In this document: positions 27,890 to 37,155 of the stretch, one piece after another
Numbering within the stretch: position 1 is the first letter of the stretch
Layout: each line of letters opens with the position of its first letter
Source of the DNA: Vagococcus teuberi
GTDB taxonomy: Bacteria > Bacillota > Bacilli > Lactobacillales > Vagococcaceae
DNA: 64,000 nucleotides
NCBI RefSeq assembly: GCF_001870205.1
Contig: NZ_CP017267.1
Location: forward strand, 1,972,501 to 2,036,500
Direction: 5' to 3'
Position numbers and translations under genes: made by a program
The notes under the pieces: model-generated
Told to the model about the DNA's origin: nothing
Seen by the model: the letters and a program-made list of their open reading frames with translations, nothing else
Database searches by the model: none

Positions 27890-28246
27890 TTATACTCTCT
27901 CCTTATGTTTATTATTTTTATTTTTAATCATACTCTGCAGTTCTTTACTGAAGAATATGATGATAAAAATCAACCCCAATAACATCAAACCTATTCCTAC
28001 ACTTTCACCCGTAGAAGGTAATTTGCTGGATATAGAAGATCCAGATGATCCAGATGATGGTAAAAGTGGCTTAACCCCTCCACCATCTTTCTGAATGTTT
28101 TTATTAGAAAACCCAATTGTTGCTTTTGATTCTGCTTTAGAACTGTAAGTATAACTTTCAGAATTCTTACTTTCGATTGCACAACTTTTTTGACCGAATA
28201 GCAATAAAGATATAACTAAAAAACAAGTAACTATGATTTTTTTCAT
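27890..28246 (-). CDS. Small LPXTG-anchored protein of the WxL cluster (CscD-like)
   Basis: 118 aa. Signal peptide (about 1-24), a short Ser/Lys-rich stretch, a Gly/Ser linker, the sortase signal LPSTG (about 75-79), a membrane segment and a Lys-rich tail. In csc-type clusters a small sortase-anchored protein of this kind accompanies WxL and DUF916 proteins and may give the complex a covalent wall anchor. That role is inference. Start ATG with AGGAGGAG upstream. Confidence 0.87.
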   Translation of the reverse strand: MKKIIVTCFLVISLLLFGQKSCAIESKNSESYTYSSKAESKATIGFSNKNIQKDGGGVKPLLPSSGSSGSSISSKLPSTGESVGIGLMLLGLIFIIIFFSKELQSMIKNKNNKHKERV

Positions 28247-28276
28247 TACTCCTCCTCCTTAATTCTCTTACTATAA

Positions 28277-31200
28277 CTACTGATCAGGTGAACTTACAAG
28301 TGACCAGTTAATCGTAGTTGAATAGGAAGAGTTTACTTTAGCTGTTCCTTTCGGAACTTTTAGAGTTACTTTTGTTGGATCCCATTGATAAGTTGTAATT
28401 TGCTTTCCGAGACTATCTCTATCCAAATTTTTAGCACTGAACATTGTACTACTCATTCCAGCACTAATCTCAACAGTGGAAGACGTCATTTTTGCGTCAG
28501 AACCCGTAGTAGGTATTACACCTTCAACTAAAGAATTTCTAATTTCGCCTTTTGGAATAGTAATCGTTGCACCTTTTAATTGATTTGTCCCATCAGTAAA
28601 CTCATGCTCCTGAGAAACTTTTACTGACCAACCATTCTCCTCAGTACGATCATCCGATACCTGTATCCACTGTTTAGATAAATCTGCACCTGACATGTTT
28701 TTATTATCTTTAGCGCTATATATAGTTGTTCCTGGATTGTATTTAACAGTTCCAAAGCTAATGTTACTTGGTGCATAATCCATACGTAACGCACCTACTT
28801 GATTTGTTCCCCCATTTTCTGACCCATTTGGTGGCGTAGTGCCTTCTTGTGGATTATCAGGATCCACTGGATTAGTAGGTCCTAAGTTACCGATAGTTAT
28901 TTTAACAGTTTTATTTAGTCCCCCCGCTACACCTGAATCTGTCGAAGATACACTTATTTTTAAATCGTATTCTCCAGCTTTTTTTACAACACTACTAAAA
29001 TCAAATTGAATTTTATCAGTTAAATCATTATATTTACCATCGGTTATGACGTAAGCTGATGCATTAACTCTATTTTTTATTAATGTTTGGAATTCATCGT
29101 TTGTTAAATCCATAATATCTGTACTGGTTAAAGTAACATCATCTCCATTTATGCCACTGGTTGATTCTAGAATATGTAATTTTGTAACATAATTTTTAGA
29201 ATTACCAGCATTATCTTGTGCTTTAATTTCTATCTCATGTACACCAACTGTATTCATATACTCCGATAGTGTCTCTGTGGGTGTGATATACTCTACAGAT
29301 GGTGAACCTGAAGGATTAGTATCAGTTAGCTTAACAACAAATTCATTAACATCTGGAACAGGAGAACCTTTCATAAAATATAAATCCTTTAATTCAGCTT
29401 CTGGAGGAGTAGTATCTGATACAACAGCTTCTGTAGTTGCCGATTTACCATCTTTAAATGCATATGCTTGAATTGTATTACCAGCAACAAAAGGAACATC
29501 TGTTTCAGTAGGTACTGTAAATTCAAAATAGCCTGTTTCATCTGCGATAACTGTATAAGTCTCTCCACTAGAGCCATCCAAATTTATCGACGGATTAGGA
29601 ATATTATTATTAGATTTTGGGAAAGAACTATATCCACCCTCAACTACGGTGTCTGTTAAACGTACATAAGCCCCCGCCGTGGCAGTACCTGTTATTTTTT
29701 TCGAATCCGTGCTAGCTGGATTGTCAGTGGGTTTATTATCTATCATTACATCAACATCTGGAATAAAATCGAATCTTAATTTTTGAAAACCAGTGTTTGT
29801 ACCAGTATTAAAATTTGCTTTAAAATTCTCCGCAGTTCCTGGTGTAGTCGATGATCCTGACAAGCTAGATCTATTTATGTTCACACCCTGATATGGTATA
29901 GACATTGCAAACATGGGATTCCAATCATAGTCAGGATTTTGACTATTTAACACCGAACTTGATCGGTTCCAAGCTTTCACCCTTTGCACATCAATAGAAA
30001 AATTTCCGTTCATATTAATCAATGCTGAATTAGCTGGTGGACTATTTGTGAATCCAAACTCTACGAGTTTAGCATCTGAAAACTGAAAGACTGAGTTGGT
30101 ACCAACGTTGAAGAGATATCTTGCTTGATCTGCTGATAATACAAAAGTACCTAAACGATTCACTTTAAAGTTGGCATAGTTACCTACATTCATTACATCA
30201 GCAGACCATGAGTTTCTATTTGTTGAATTTATATTAAAAGTTGCGTTCTCACCTACATTAAATTGAGTGCCTTGATTCGCATTTCCTGATCCTAGGCTTA
30301 GGATATTATTATTATATCCCTTAGTAGTTAAATCCACTGTACTATTATTACCAATATTAAAGGAAGCACCACCTCCTAGGTTTATAACAGGGTTATTACC
30401 AGATCCAGAACTAGTAAAATTGGTTTTCAAACTGCTACCTTCATCTACATTAAATGTTGAACCCGATGCGGCCAAACTAACAGCCGTTGCCCCATTACTT
30501 ACATCCTGCACATTCATTTCAATTGAGCTATTATTCTTCATATTGAAACTACCACTTGCATTGAAATGGATAAGACCATTATTCCCAGTATGTGAATTCT
30601 TATTGACAGTTAACTTTGCTCCATCAGACATATTGAAAGTTGATCCTGCAGATTGAAACCACAGCAACCCTGCGTAGTTCCTATTTCCATTTCCTGGATC
30701 TGTATAGGTATAATTAATTTCAGAATTTTTATTCATTATAAAATTACTGGTATTTCTTGTGCTTATTGCATAACCTTGATATCCTTCCCCGCTACCATTA
30801 GACGAAGATGCTCCAATGATATTTACTTTAGCATTCTCATAAAAAACGATATTTCCATTAGATGTAAGGTCAATATTTATACCATTACCAGTTTGTAAAG
30901 TGACATTAGAATCTGCGAAAAATTCTAAATTAGAGGATTCAAAGTTTTGCTGATCTACAGTCTGAGCAGTCACATTAGTTGTCCCATCAATTGGTGACCG
31001 ATAAACTAAATTAGCTGCACTGTTAGGACCATTGTTAGTAAATCTATTTTGAAAATCACCTGATATTTGAACAGGAAGATTTTGTGAACTAATTATTTGA
31101 CTTCCATAATCATTTAAATTATGAAACTTTAAAATAGACGTATTCGCTGTTGGTCTGAAAAAACCATAGTAGTTACCATGATATGAATTCAAATTTTGGA

Positions 31201-31699
31201 TAACTATTTCCCTATTAGCGCCATCTAAATTACTTAAATTAGTCCCAAAATCAACTAACATATTATTGCCTTCAAAGACAATTTTTCTATTTGCAGCTCC
31301 ATTACTGCTTAACGAAGTTACTCTAAAGGATGCCATAAAACTTATCACTTCAATATTATTATTAGTTATGGCTCTATTTAATTCTTCAGTATTTCTAACT
31401 AAAGCAATTTTATTTTTATCAACTGAGCGTATATCTACCTCTATAGATTTATATGCTGAAGTGACACCTCCTTTAGGCAGATGTGGATATGTATACTGCT
31501 CTAAATATTGATCAACAGTCATATCTGCTGGATAGTCTTCAGAAGGCGTCATATCATTTTGTAAATTACCTTCAGGAGTAACAAATCCTCGTCCTTGTGG
31601 TTGCATTGAGCTATTTTCAGCTGCACGAACATTGCTACCCATACTTATTACTAAGATTAAACTAAAGAGAATAGATACAAAATACTTATAATGCTTCAT
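28277..31699 (-). CDS. Large WxL surface adhesin with beta-helix and Ig-like domains (CscC-like)
   Basis: 1140 aa, the largest protein in the window. Order: signal peptide (1-27). A pectate-lyase-like/right-handed beta-helix region follows (about 85-610), rich in Asn and short repeats such as FNMKNNSSIEMN, FNVDEGSSLKTN, FNIGNNSTVDLT and FNVGENATFNIN. Then come two or three Ig-like domains (about 655-745 with KKITGTATAGAYVRL, 765-850, 855-945) and a Pro-rich linker (NPVDPDNPQEG). The C-terminal WxL domain (about 965-1140) has motifs GWSVKV and TINWSL. Likely binds a host or environmental polymer while held on the wall. Enzymatic activity is not evident. Confidence 0.9.
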   Translation of the reverse strand: MKHYKYFVSILFSLILVISMGSNVRAAENSSMQPQGRGFVTPEGNLQNDMTPSEDYPADMTVDQYLEQYTYPHLPKGGVTSAYKSIEVDIRSVDKNKIALVRNTEELNRAITNNNIEVISFMASFRVTSLSSNGAANRKIVFEGNNMLVDFGTNLSNLDGANREIVIQNLNSYHGNYYGFFRPTANTSILKFHNLNDYGSQIISSQNLPVQISGDFQNRFTNNGPNSAANLVYRSPIDGTTNVTAQTVDQQNFESSNLEFFADSNVTLQTGNGINIDLTSNGNIVFYENAKVNIIGASSSNGSGEGYQGYAISTRNTSNFIMNKNSEINYTYTDPGNGNRNYAGLLWFQSAGSTFNMSDGAKLTVNKNSHTGNNGLIHFNASGSFNMKNNSSIEMNVQDVSNGATAVSLAASGSTFNVDEGSSLKTNFTSSGSGNNPVINLGGGASFNIGNNSTVDLTTKGYNNNILSLGSGNANQGTQFNVGENATFNINSTNRNSWSADVMNVGNYANFKVNRLGTFVLSADQARYLFNVGTNSVFQFSDAKLVEFGFTNSPPANSALINMNGNFSIDVQRVKAWNRSSSVLNSQNPDYDWNPMFAMSIPYQGVNINRSSLSGSSTTPGTAENFKANFNTGTNTGFQKLRFDFIPDVDVMIDNKPTDNPASTDSKKITGTATAGAYVRLTDTVVEGGYSSFPKSNNNIPNPSINLDGSSGETYTVIADETGYFEFTVPTETDVPFVAGNTIQAYAFKDGKSATTEAVVSDTTPPEAELKDLYFMKGSPVPDVNEFVVKLTDTNPSGSPSVEYITPTETLSEYMNTVGVHEIEIKAQDNAGNSKNYVTKLHILESTSGINGDDVTLTSTDIMDLTNDEFQTLIKNRVNASAYVITDGKYNDLTDKIQFDFSSVVKKAGEYDLKISVSSTDSGVAGGLNKTVKITIGNLGPTNPVDPDNPQEGTTPPNGSENGGTNQVGALRMDYAPSNISFGTVKYNPGTTIYSAKDNKNMSGADLSKQWIQVSDDRTEENGWSVKVSQEHEFTDGTNQLKGATITIPKGEIRNSLVEGVIPTTGSDAKMTSSTVEISAGMSSTMFSAKNLDRDSLGKQITTYQWDPTKVTLKVPKGTAKVNSSYSTTINWSLVSSPDQ

Positions 31700-31729
31700 T
31701 ACCTCACCTACTTTTTTATACTTACACTA

Positions 31730-32869
31730 TTATGTTTTATGTTTCCTTGTTTTCGATTTTTTATTTTTCTTCATTTTTTTGTTTCTTTTCTTAATTTTAG
31801 ATTGATTTAGCTTCCATTTGTAGATGGTATATATAACTATACAAAAAATTATTATTAAAAAAAGACAGACTATCACGATAATATTGAACCAATTTTTTTC
31901 AACTTTTGGATCATTTATAGCATTTTCATTCAACTGGCGTGCTGTCGTTTTTGTTATTGTGAAGTCCTTCTCCCAATCCCACTTTTGTGTTTGCCATTTT
32001 GAATCAGATGTTCTTACATTCATCTTCATTGTATACTCACCAGGAATTAATTGCTTTTCTCCCAAATAAACCGGAAATTTAAAAGTGGAATTCGGTGCCA
32101 TAATCATTTCTTTTTGTTCATTTTTATAAAGAGTATCATTTGAATTTTTCTTGACGATTTCAGCACTAACATCCAATTTAGATACCACAGCTGCAACTTC
32201 ATTACGAATTTCTGATACTATCACTTTTTGATAATTTTTTAATTCTGCATTAACATCAATCAATTCCAACGCTGGTTTTTCTACCTCTTTGTTTACTGTG
32301 AGTTTAATTGCTAATGCATAACTATATTTATTGTTAATAGTAATACCTTTTTTATTTTCTTTAGCATTTTCTTGACCTAATTTTTCAAAATACCAAGAAC
32401 CTAAAATGACACCATCTTCAGCACCTTTCGGTACAACAATATTAGCACTAACTACCTTTTCATCATTAGGCGGAATAGTTATTTTTACATCTGAACTAGT
32501 TATCTGCACTATATCTGACAAAGGATATATTAATGTTTTGTCTGGATTTTTATTTTCTGAGGTATAATTAATATCACCACTATCATTGGTCGATGCCGAA
32601 AATATTTGTGACTTAACTGTGATTTCTTCTTTTGTAGGATTTATGATTTTTGCTTCTATTTTTTTCTTTTCTCCAGGTACAACCCGTATATCATAAAATG
32701 AATTGGTTTCATCTATTTCATTACCTGGAGAAATTTTCTGTATGCTGTATCCTATCCCAGAATTTTTAGCTGTATCAGTTGCCAAAACTTCAAATTTATT
32801 AAAAAAAAGGATAAATAAAACTGATATGACCAATGTAGCTTTTCTTTTTGCACAAAACATAATACTCAC
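31730..32869 (-). CDS. DUF916/DUF3324 WxL-interacting protein
   Basis: 379 aa. Signal peptide (about 1-30), a DUF916 peptidoglycan-binding domain (about 40-165, beginning YSIQKISPGNEID...YDIRVVPG) and a DUF3324 host-binding-type domain (about 175-310, with MAPNSTFKFPVYLGEKQLIPGEYTM-like closing strands). One membrane helix follows (about 325-347), then a Lys-rich cytoplasmic tail. Such proteins anchor in the membrane and hold WxL proteins at the surface. Second DUF916 gene of this locus. Confidence 0.92.
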   Translation of the reverse strand: MSIMFCAKRKATLVISVLFILFFNKFEVLATDTAKNSGIGYSIQKISPGNEIDETNSFYDIRVVPGEKKKIEAKIINPTKEEITVKSQIFSASTNDSGDINYTSENKNPDKTLIYPLSDIVQITSSDVKITIPPNDEKVVSANIVVPKGAEDGVILGSWYFEKLGQENAKENKKGITINNKYSYALAIKLTVNKEVEKPALELIDVNAELKNYQKVIVSEIRNEVAAVVSKLDVSAEIVKKNSNDTLYKNEQKEMIMAPNSTFKFPVYLGEKQLIPGEYTMKMNVRTSDSKWQTQKWDWEKDFTITKTTARQLNENAINDPKVEKNWFNIIVIVCLFLIIIFCIVIYTIYKWKLNQSKIKKRNKKMKKNKKSKTRKHKT

Positions 32870-32901
32870 CCTTCATCCAATTTCCTTAATCCGATTTAAA
32901 A

Positions 32902-33645
32902 CTAAGAACTAACACCTGCAGATAATGTCCAATTGATTGTTGAACTATAATTCCCTATGGCTCCAAAACCGGCTGGGATACTTAATTTTTCATTACCTAC
33001 TTCCCACGAATATACTGTGGTACCTTTTCCAATAACTGGATTACTTTCAGTTGGTGCGCCAACACTTAATAGTGTACTTGACGTTAATCCTATTTCATAC
33101 ATCCCTTTGAATGGATCGTTTTCTGTTGAAATAGAATTGATTACTATATTTTGATCTGCAGCTGTTGGTGTGTCTGATAGTGAATTTCTTGCTACCCCCA
33201 TCGGAATCAGCAATCTACTACCATCTATTGTTTTATTACCGTCTGAAAACTCAGTTCTTTTTACAGTTACTTGCCAACCATTAGCTAAACCTCTGTTATC
33301 TGTTAATTGAATGAAATGTAATCCTTTTGATTCACTAGAACTTGATGGAATTCCGTTGTATACACCTCCTTTATAATCAAGCACTTGCGTTCCAAAATTC
33401 ATATTACCTGGAACAACATCAAGTGAAAGAGGTCCTACTCCACCAGTTTCCTTATTTCCTTCTTCATCGGGAAAAGATGGAGAAGCACTGTCCTTAGATG
33501 GATCATTTGGATCCTTTGGACTTGTTGTTCCACTATCCTCTATAAAATCAATTGATGCAGTCCCTAAAGTATCAGCTAATCCTAAAGTAGGAAATCCTCC
33601 TCCTATTAAAATTATAGACCCAAACAAAATTAAATTCTTTTTCAT
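32902..33645 (-). CDS. WxL-domain cell-surface protein
   Basis: 247 aa. Signal peptide about 1-24, linker with TTSPKDPNDPSKDSASPS, and a WxL domain starting GPLSLDVVPGNMNFGT. The first motif is W-x-V (GWQVTVKR) as in the large adhesin; the second is INWTLSAG. It lies between the two DUF916 genes, consistent with each DUF916 protein having its own WxL partner. Confidence 0.9.
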   Translation of the reverse strand: MKKNLILFGSIILIGGGFPTLGLADTLGTASIDFIEDSGTTSPKDPNDPSKDSASPSFPDEEGNKETGGVGPLSLDVVPGNMNFGTQVLDYKGGVYNGIPSSSSESKGLHFIQLTDNRGLANGWQVTVKRTEFSDGNKTIDGSRLLIPMGVARNSLSDTPTAADQNIVINSISTENDPFKGMYEIGLTSSTLLSVGAPTESNPVIGKGTTVYSWEVGNEKLSIPAGFGAIGNYSSTINWTLSAGVSS

Positions 33646-33660
33646 TTTAAATTCCCTTCC

Positions 33661-34788
33661 TCACTTTTTTTTGTTCTTTTTTTTATTCTTTTTTTTGTTC
33701 TTTTTTTTATTTGATTGCACTTTTCTTTTTCTATTAGCTTTTCTTTTTTTTCTAACTAACAAAAGAATCGCCATTATAAGAATTACAACAACTATTATAA
33801 TTATTATATATAACAAATATGGAGGGGCTACTTCCTCTAAGTCCACCGCCTCTTTGTTGATTTTATCACTTTCTTCCGCAGTAATAGTAAAATCTTCGGT
33901 AAATTTCCATTCTTTTTTTCCAGAAGTGGCCACAAGATTTAATGTATATTCACCCGGCTCTAACCGTTGGTTACCCCACATAATAGGAAAATCAAAATTC
34001 GAATTAGGTGCCATCTCCAAATTTTCTTTCTTTTCAGACTTTAGAACTTCAGTTTGTCCTTTTTTCATTACTTTAGCATCTACAGTCATTTTTCCAAACA
34101 TAGTAGGTTCAATATTTTGAAGGTTAGCTGTTACTGCAGTTCTATAAGAAACCAAAGCAGGTTTAATATTATTTAACACTAATTCAGGAGAAATAGTCTC
34201 TTCACTTTCTCTTAACATCACAGCTTTTACTAACTGAAATTTATTAACTATTTTAACTCCTTGACTAGAATTGTCTTTGACACTAGAATCTGCATCTGGG
34301 ATTTCCACTAAAAACCCACCTAAAACAGTTCCTTTAAATGTTTCATTTGGTACTTCTAATTGAAAATTAACTTCTTTACTTTCTCCTGGCGGAACTTCCA
34401 CAACCTGTTTCTCGCCTACCATACTAGTAAAAGGATGTTTTAGAGTTTTATCATATTTATAATTTTTTTCTTGAATTGAATAATCAACAACTCCATTTTG
34501 ATTAGTGATGGCATTAGTTGGTACCACTTGATATTTTCCGATTTTATCTCCTGTGTTAGTGACAACAACTGTTAATGTTTGTTTTTGTCCAGGAGTTACT
34601 AGTAAATCATAATATGTTAATGATTTATCAATTTGATTTTCTACGGGTTTAATAGAAACAGTATAGTTTAAATTATCTTCTTCAGCATATACTTTTACTA
34701 AATTGAAATTTAAAATATTAACTAGTAAAATAACTAATAATAAGATGTTTTTAACTTTTAAAATTGGATTTATTAATCTATTTTCCAT
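33661..34788 (-). CDS. DUF916/DUF3324 WxL-interacting protein, first gene of the locus
   Basis: 375 aa. N-terminal signal/anchor (about 12-35), DUF916 (about 42-165, with YTVSIKPVENQIDKSLTYYD), DUF3324 (about 180-305, with EMAPNSNFDFPIMWGNQRL), membrane helix (about 325-346) and a very basic tail made of Asn-Lys-Lys-Lys repeats. Paralogue of the gene at 31730. Being most upstream, it probably marks the start of the operon; ATG is preceded by AGGGAG. Confidence 0.92.
   Translation of the reverse strand: MENRLINPILKVKNILLLVILLVNILNFNLVKVYAEEDNLNYTVSIKPVENQIDKSLTYYDLLVTPGQKQTLTVVVTNTGDKIGKYQVVPTNAITNQNGVVDYSIQEKNYKYDKTLKHPFTSMVGEKQVVEVPPGESKEVNFQLEVPNETFKGTVLGGFLVEIPDADSSVKDNSSQGVKIVNKFQLVKAVMLRESEETISPELVLNNIKPALVSYRTAVTANLQNIEPTMFGKMTVDAKVMKKGQTEVLKSEKKENLEMAPNSNFDFPIMWGNQRLEPGEYTLNLVATSGKKEWKFTEDFTITAEESDKINKEAVDLEEVAPPYLLYIIIIIVVVILIMAILLLVRKKRKANRKRKVQSNKKKNKKKNKKKNKKK
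33667..33716. repeat. 12-bp tandem repeats encoding Asn-Lys-Lys-Lys
   Basis: Four near-identical 12-bp units (plus strand TTCTTTTTTTTT-like, with small variations) encode the C-terminal tail of the DUF916 protein. Long A/T runs make copy-number change or sequencing error likely here. Confidence 0.75.
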
Positions 34789-35029
34789 AACTACTCCCTT
34801 GATTTTTTATATTTTTATTTAATTTTACCATCAAAAATACTCACTATAAATGAAAATAACTAATCTCTAACCATTTGCTACGAATTATCATACTAAAGGA
34901 TTTAATGATTAATCATACTAAATATAATTATAGGTATATTTTTTGAAAAAATCAATGTTTTTTTTTAACTTTCATTTATCAAATCAAACTATGCAGAATA
35001 TCGTTGTCTATATAACTCAAAAATACTTC

Positions 35030-35400
35030 CAATAGTGTTTTATAGTTTAATGATTTTCTAGGGAGGTTATTTCTTTTAGAAACGACAGATTAGACAAAAG
35101 GTTCTTCAACTTCGTTGAGATCCATTTTTTTAGGTAATCCATCTTTACGTAACAACCCATTAAAGTGTTCAATTAAGACCTTTTGTGAGGGTGTTCCTTG
35201 ATCGACAGAATAAATATCAGTGCCATTTAGATTGCTGTTTGATTTCCAATTAGAAAATTCTCTACCACAATCGAAGGTGATTGACTTCAATAGACAGCAT
35301 AGTAAATTTTTAGACCAATTATTTAAACTATTTTCGATGTCTATTGCTCATCTATAGTAAGATGTGTATAGTCCATTTGTGATCACTCATCTTGTTTTCT
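35030..35400 (-). pseudogene. Internally deleted IS30-family transposase relic
   Basis: On the minus strand near 35390 a frame reads MDYTHLTIDEQ, the start of the IS30 N-terminal helix-turn-helix, then meets stops. About 80 nt later (35090-35290) another frame gives the DDE core end SITFDCGREFSNW and HFNGLLRKDGLPKKMD, typical of the IS30 C-terminus. The middle of the gene is missing. No complete terminal inverted repeats were found. Confidence 0.8.
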
Positions 35401-35639
35401 CTGGTTGGAAAGACAATTTGAGTTTATTACAAATGATTTTTTTAGTTACCTAGCTTAATTTTACAATTGGTGATTAAAAAAGATTATCAAATATATTTTT
35501 AACAAACAAGTCAATATATTTATGCATCATCCTTTTCATTTAATTATTTCATAGAACACATAAAAAAGATAATATTGTATTACAGGGTGAAGATAAACTA
35601 GTTATTCATTAACAATAATTGGAGTATCTTCACTCTGAT
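35401..35639. other. AT-rich intergenic region with one hairpin
   Basis: No ORF seen. GTGAAGATA (about 35586-35594) and TATCTTCAC (about 35624-35632) can pair across a loop of about 29 nt. There is no clear T-run on either side, so a terminator is uncertain. Confidence 0.4.
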
Positions 35640-35885
35640 TTATTCAAATAAAGATTCACTGCTACTATAACCATCAAAATCCATCATTTGATGACAGCTA
35701 TTTCTTCGTTCTATCTGTCTAGCATTCTCATTATGGAAATTATCTCTTCTTTCCTCTTTTTGATTCCAAGAGGTAGTATCTTCTTGATATTGATAATGTT
35801 GCATGGCATTTTCGTACACTATGCTACCTGTAAACAAAGTTACTATTGACACTGTTATTATAGTAAGTACTTTTTTGTTATTCGT
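35640..35885 (-). CDS. Small exported protein with ACG in place of a start codon
   Basis: Read from 35885 the frame gives about 82 aa beginning (ACG)NNKKVLTIITVSIVTLF, a typical signal peptide with Lys-rich start and hydrophobic core, cleaved near YENA. The mature part is very polar (His, Gln, Glu, Arg, Asn-rich) and ends SSSESLFE. AAGGAG sits 8 nt before the ACG, exactly where ATG is expected, and no in-frame ATG precedes the core. A GTG at 35852 would lose the basic N-region. Either the start has mutated or ACG is used weakly. Family unknown. Confidence 0.55.
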   Translation of the reverse strand, partial: TNNKKVLTIITVSIVTLFTGSIVYENAMQHYQYQEDTTSWNQKEERRDNFHNENARQIERRNSCHQMMDFDGYSSSESLFE

Positions 35886-35921
35886 TTTTATATCTCCTTT
35901 TATGAAAAACTTCTTACAACT

Positions 35922-37148
35922 TTAATCATTAAAAACATTCTTATCAAATTCATCTAATTTATTGCTAACAATAATGGATGAATACACATTCCCCATCACA
36001 TTTAATGGAGCGCGTGTTAATGAGTAAAAATAATCTAATCCCGCAAAAACTGCTACTCCCTCAACTGGTATTCCAATCATTTGGAACACAATGGCCATTG
36101 AGACAATCCCACCGCCAGGAACACCTGGATTACCAAATGATGCGACGATGGCAAATACACCTAGTAAAATTAATTTTGATGTAGTAAATTCTATATCAAA
36201 AATAGATGCACAGGCAACTGCTGATAAAATATTGGAAATTGGGGCACCATTTGTATTCAAAGCATTTCCAAGTGGCAGCACAAAATCAGAAATTCTTTCC
36301 TTAACGCCCATTTTATTTGGTACTTCATTCAAAGCAACTGGCAAAGTGACTGCTGAGGATGTTGTCGTAAATGCCATTAATATAATGCTTGAACTATTTT
36401 TTAATAATTGGACAATATTTAATTTATATCTCACTGACATATATAATGTGTATACTGCAAAAAAGATAATATCTACAATACTTACTAATAATAATATTTG
36501 CCCTAGTGAAGCAAGAGCACTAACACCACTCGTTCCAATAACCCCTGCAATCATAGCCGAAATACCGATTGGAGCATAGATCATAACGATAGTCACGATT
36601 TGCATAATAACTTTTCTTAATCCTAATGTAAATTCATACACACTATTAACTGCTGGGTTATTCTCTTTCAATACATTAACTGAAATTCCAAACAATGCGG
36701 CAAATATAATAATTTGAACAATCGTACCATTTGCTAGAGCTGCAACTGCATTATCTGGGATAAAATTTACCAGTGTTTCTTGAATACTCTCGCTTCCTGC
36801 TGCACCTTCATAAGCACCTTTTCCAGGAACAGTAATATTTAATACTGGTGGAAAAAATTTTGCGACAATAACTGATAAAACAGCGGATAATGATGTGCTC
36901 ACGAAAAATACACCTAATGTTTTAAAGCCAACTGATTTTAATTCTTGCAAAGGCAATGAGGCACTTGCTTCTACTATTGAACAAAAAATAAGAAGTGGCA
37001 CACACATCTTCACTGAACGTAAGAAAATATCACCTAAAAACTGGATATTGGCTGTGCTCTCGCCAAAAGCAAAACCAATGAGTATCCCAATAATCGATCC
37101 AGCGACAATACGCATAGATAGGCTTGAATTTTTTATTTTTTCTAACAT
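35922..37148 (-). CDS. Dicarboxylate/amino acid:cation symporter (DAACS family)
   Basis: 408 aa from ATG 37148, which has AAGGGGAG at good spacing; the frame to 37178 overlaps the upstream gene. Eight membrane segments plus two hairpin loops are expected. Family motifs: MAFTTTSSAVTLPVALNE (first hairpin loop, Ser-rich), LPLGNALNTNGAP (TM7 Asn-Thr-Asn-like motif, NTNG) and FGNPGVPGGGIVSM (second hairpin loop). It imports an acidic amino acid or dicarboxylate with Na+ or H+. It shares an operon with the racemase-like and NMT1-like genes, so it may bring in their substrate. Confidence 0.9.
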   Translation of the reverse strand: MLEKIKNSSLSMRIVAGSIIGILIGFAFGESTANIQFLGDIFLRSVKMCVPLLIFCSIVEASASLPLQELKSVGFKTLGVFFVSTSLSAVLSVIVAKFFPPVLNITVPGKGAYEGAAGSESIQETLVNFIPDNAVAALANGTIVQIIIFAALFGISVNVLKENNPAVNSVYEFTLGLRKVIMQIVTIVMIYAPIGISAMIAGVIGTSGVSALASLGQILLLVSIVDIIFFAVYTLYMSVRYKLNIVQLLKNSSSIILMAFTTTSSAVTLPVALNEVPNKMGVKERISDFVLPLGNALNTNGAPISNILSAVACASIFDIEFTTSKLILLGVFAIVASFGNPGVPGGGIVSMAIVFQMIGIPVEGVAVFAGLDYFYSLTRAPLNVMGNVYSSIIVSNKLDEFDKNVFND

Positions 37149-37155
37149 CTTTTCG

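Noticed and set aside
28277-31699. Pectate lyase activity of the large WxL protein
   Set aside because: Only the solenoid-like repeat pattern is visible; no catalytic Asp/Arg set of polysaccharide lyases could be identified.
33671-34120. Plus-strand ORF of 149 codons rich in Phe/Leu
   Set aside because: Antisense of the Lys-rich DUF916 tail and domain; composition is a mirror of the real gene.
36091-36579. Plus-strand ORF of 162 codons
   Set aside because: Antisense to the DAACS symporter, whose motifs are certain; no ribosome site.
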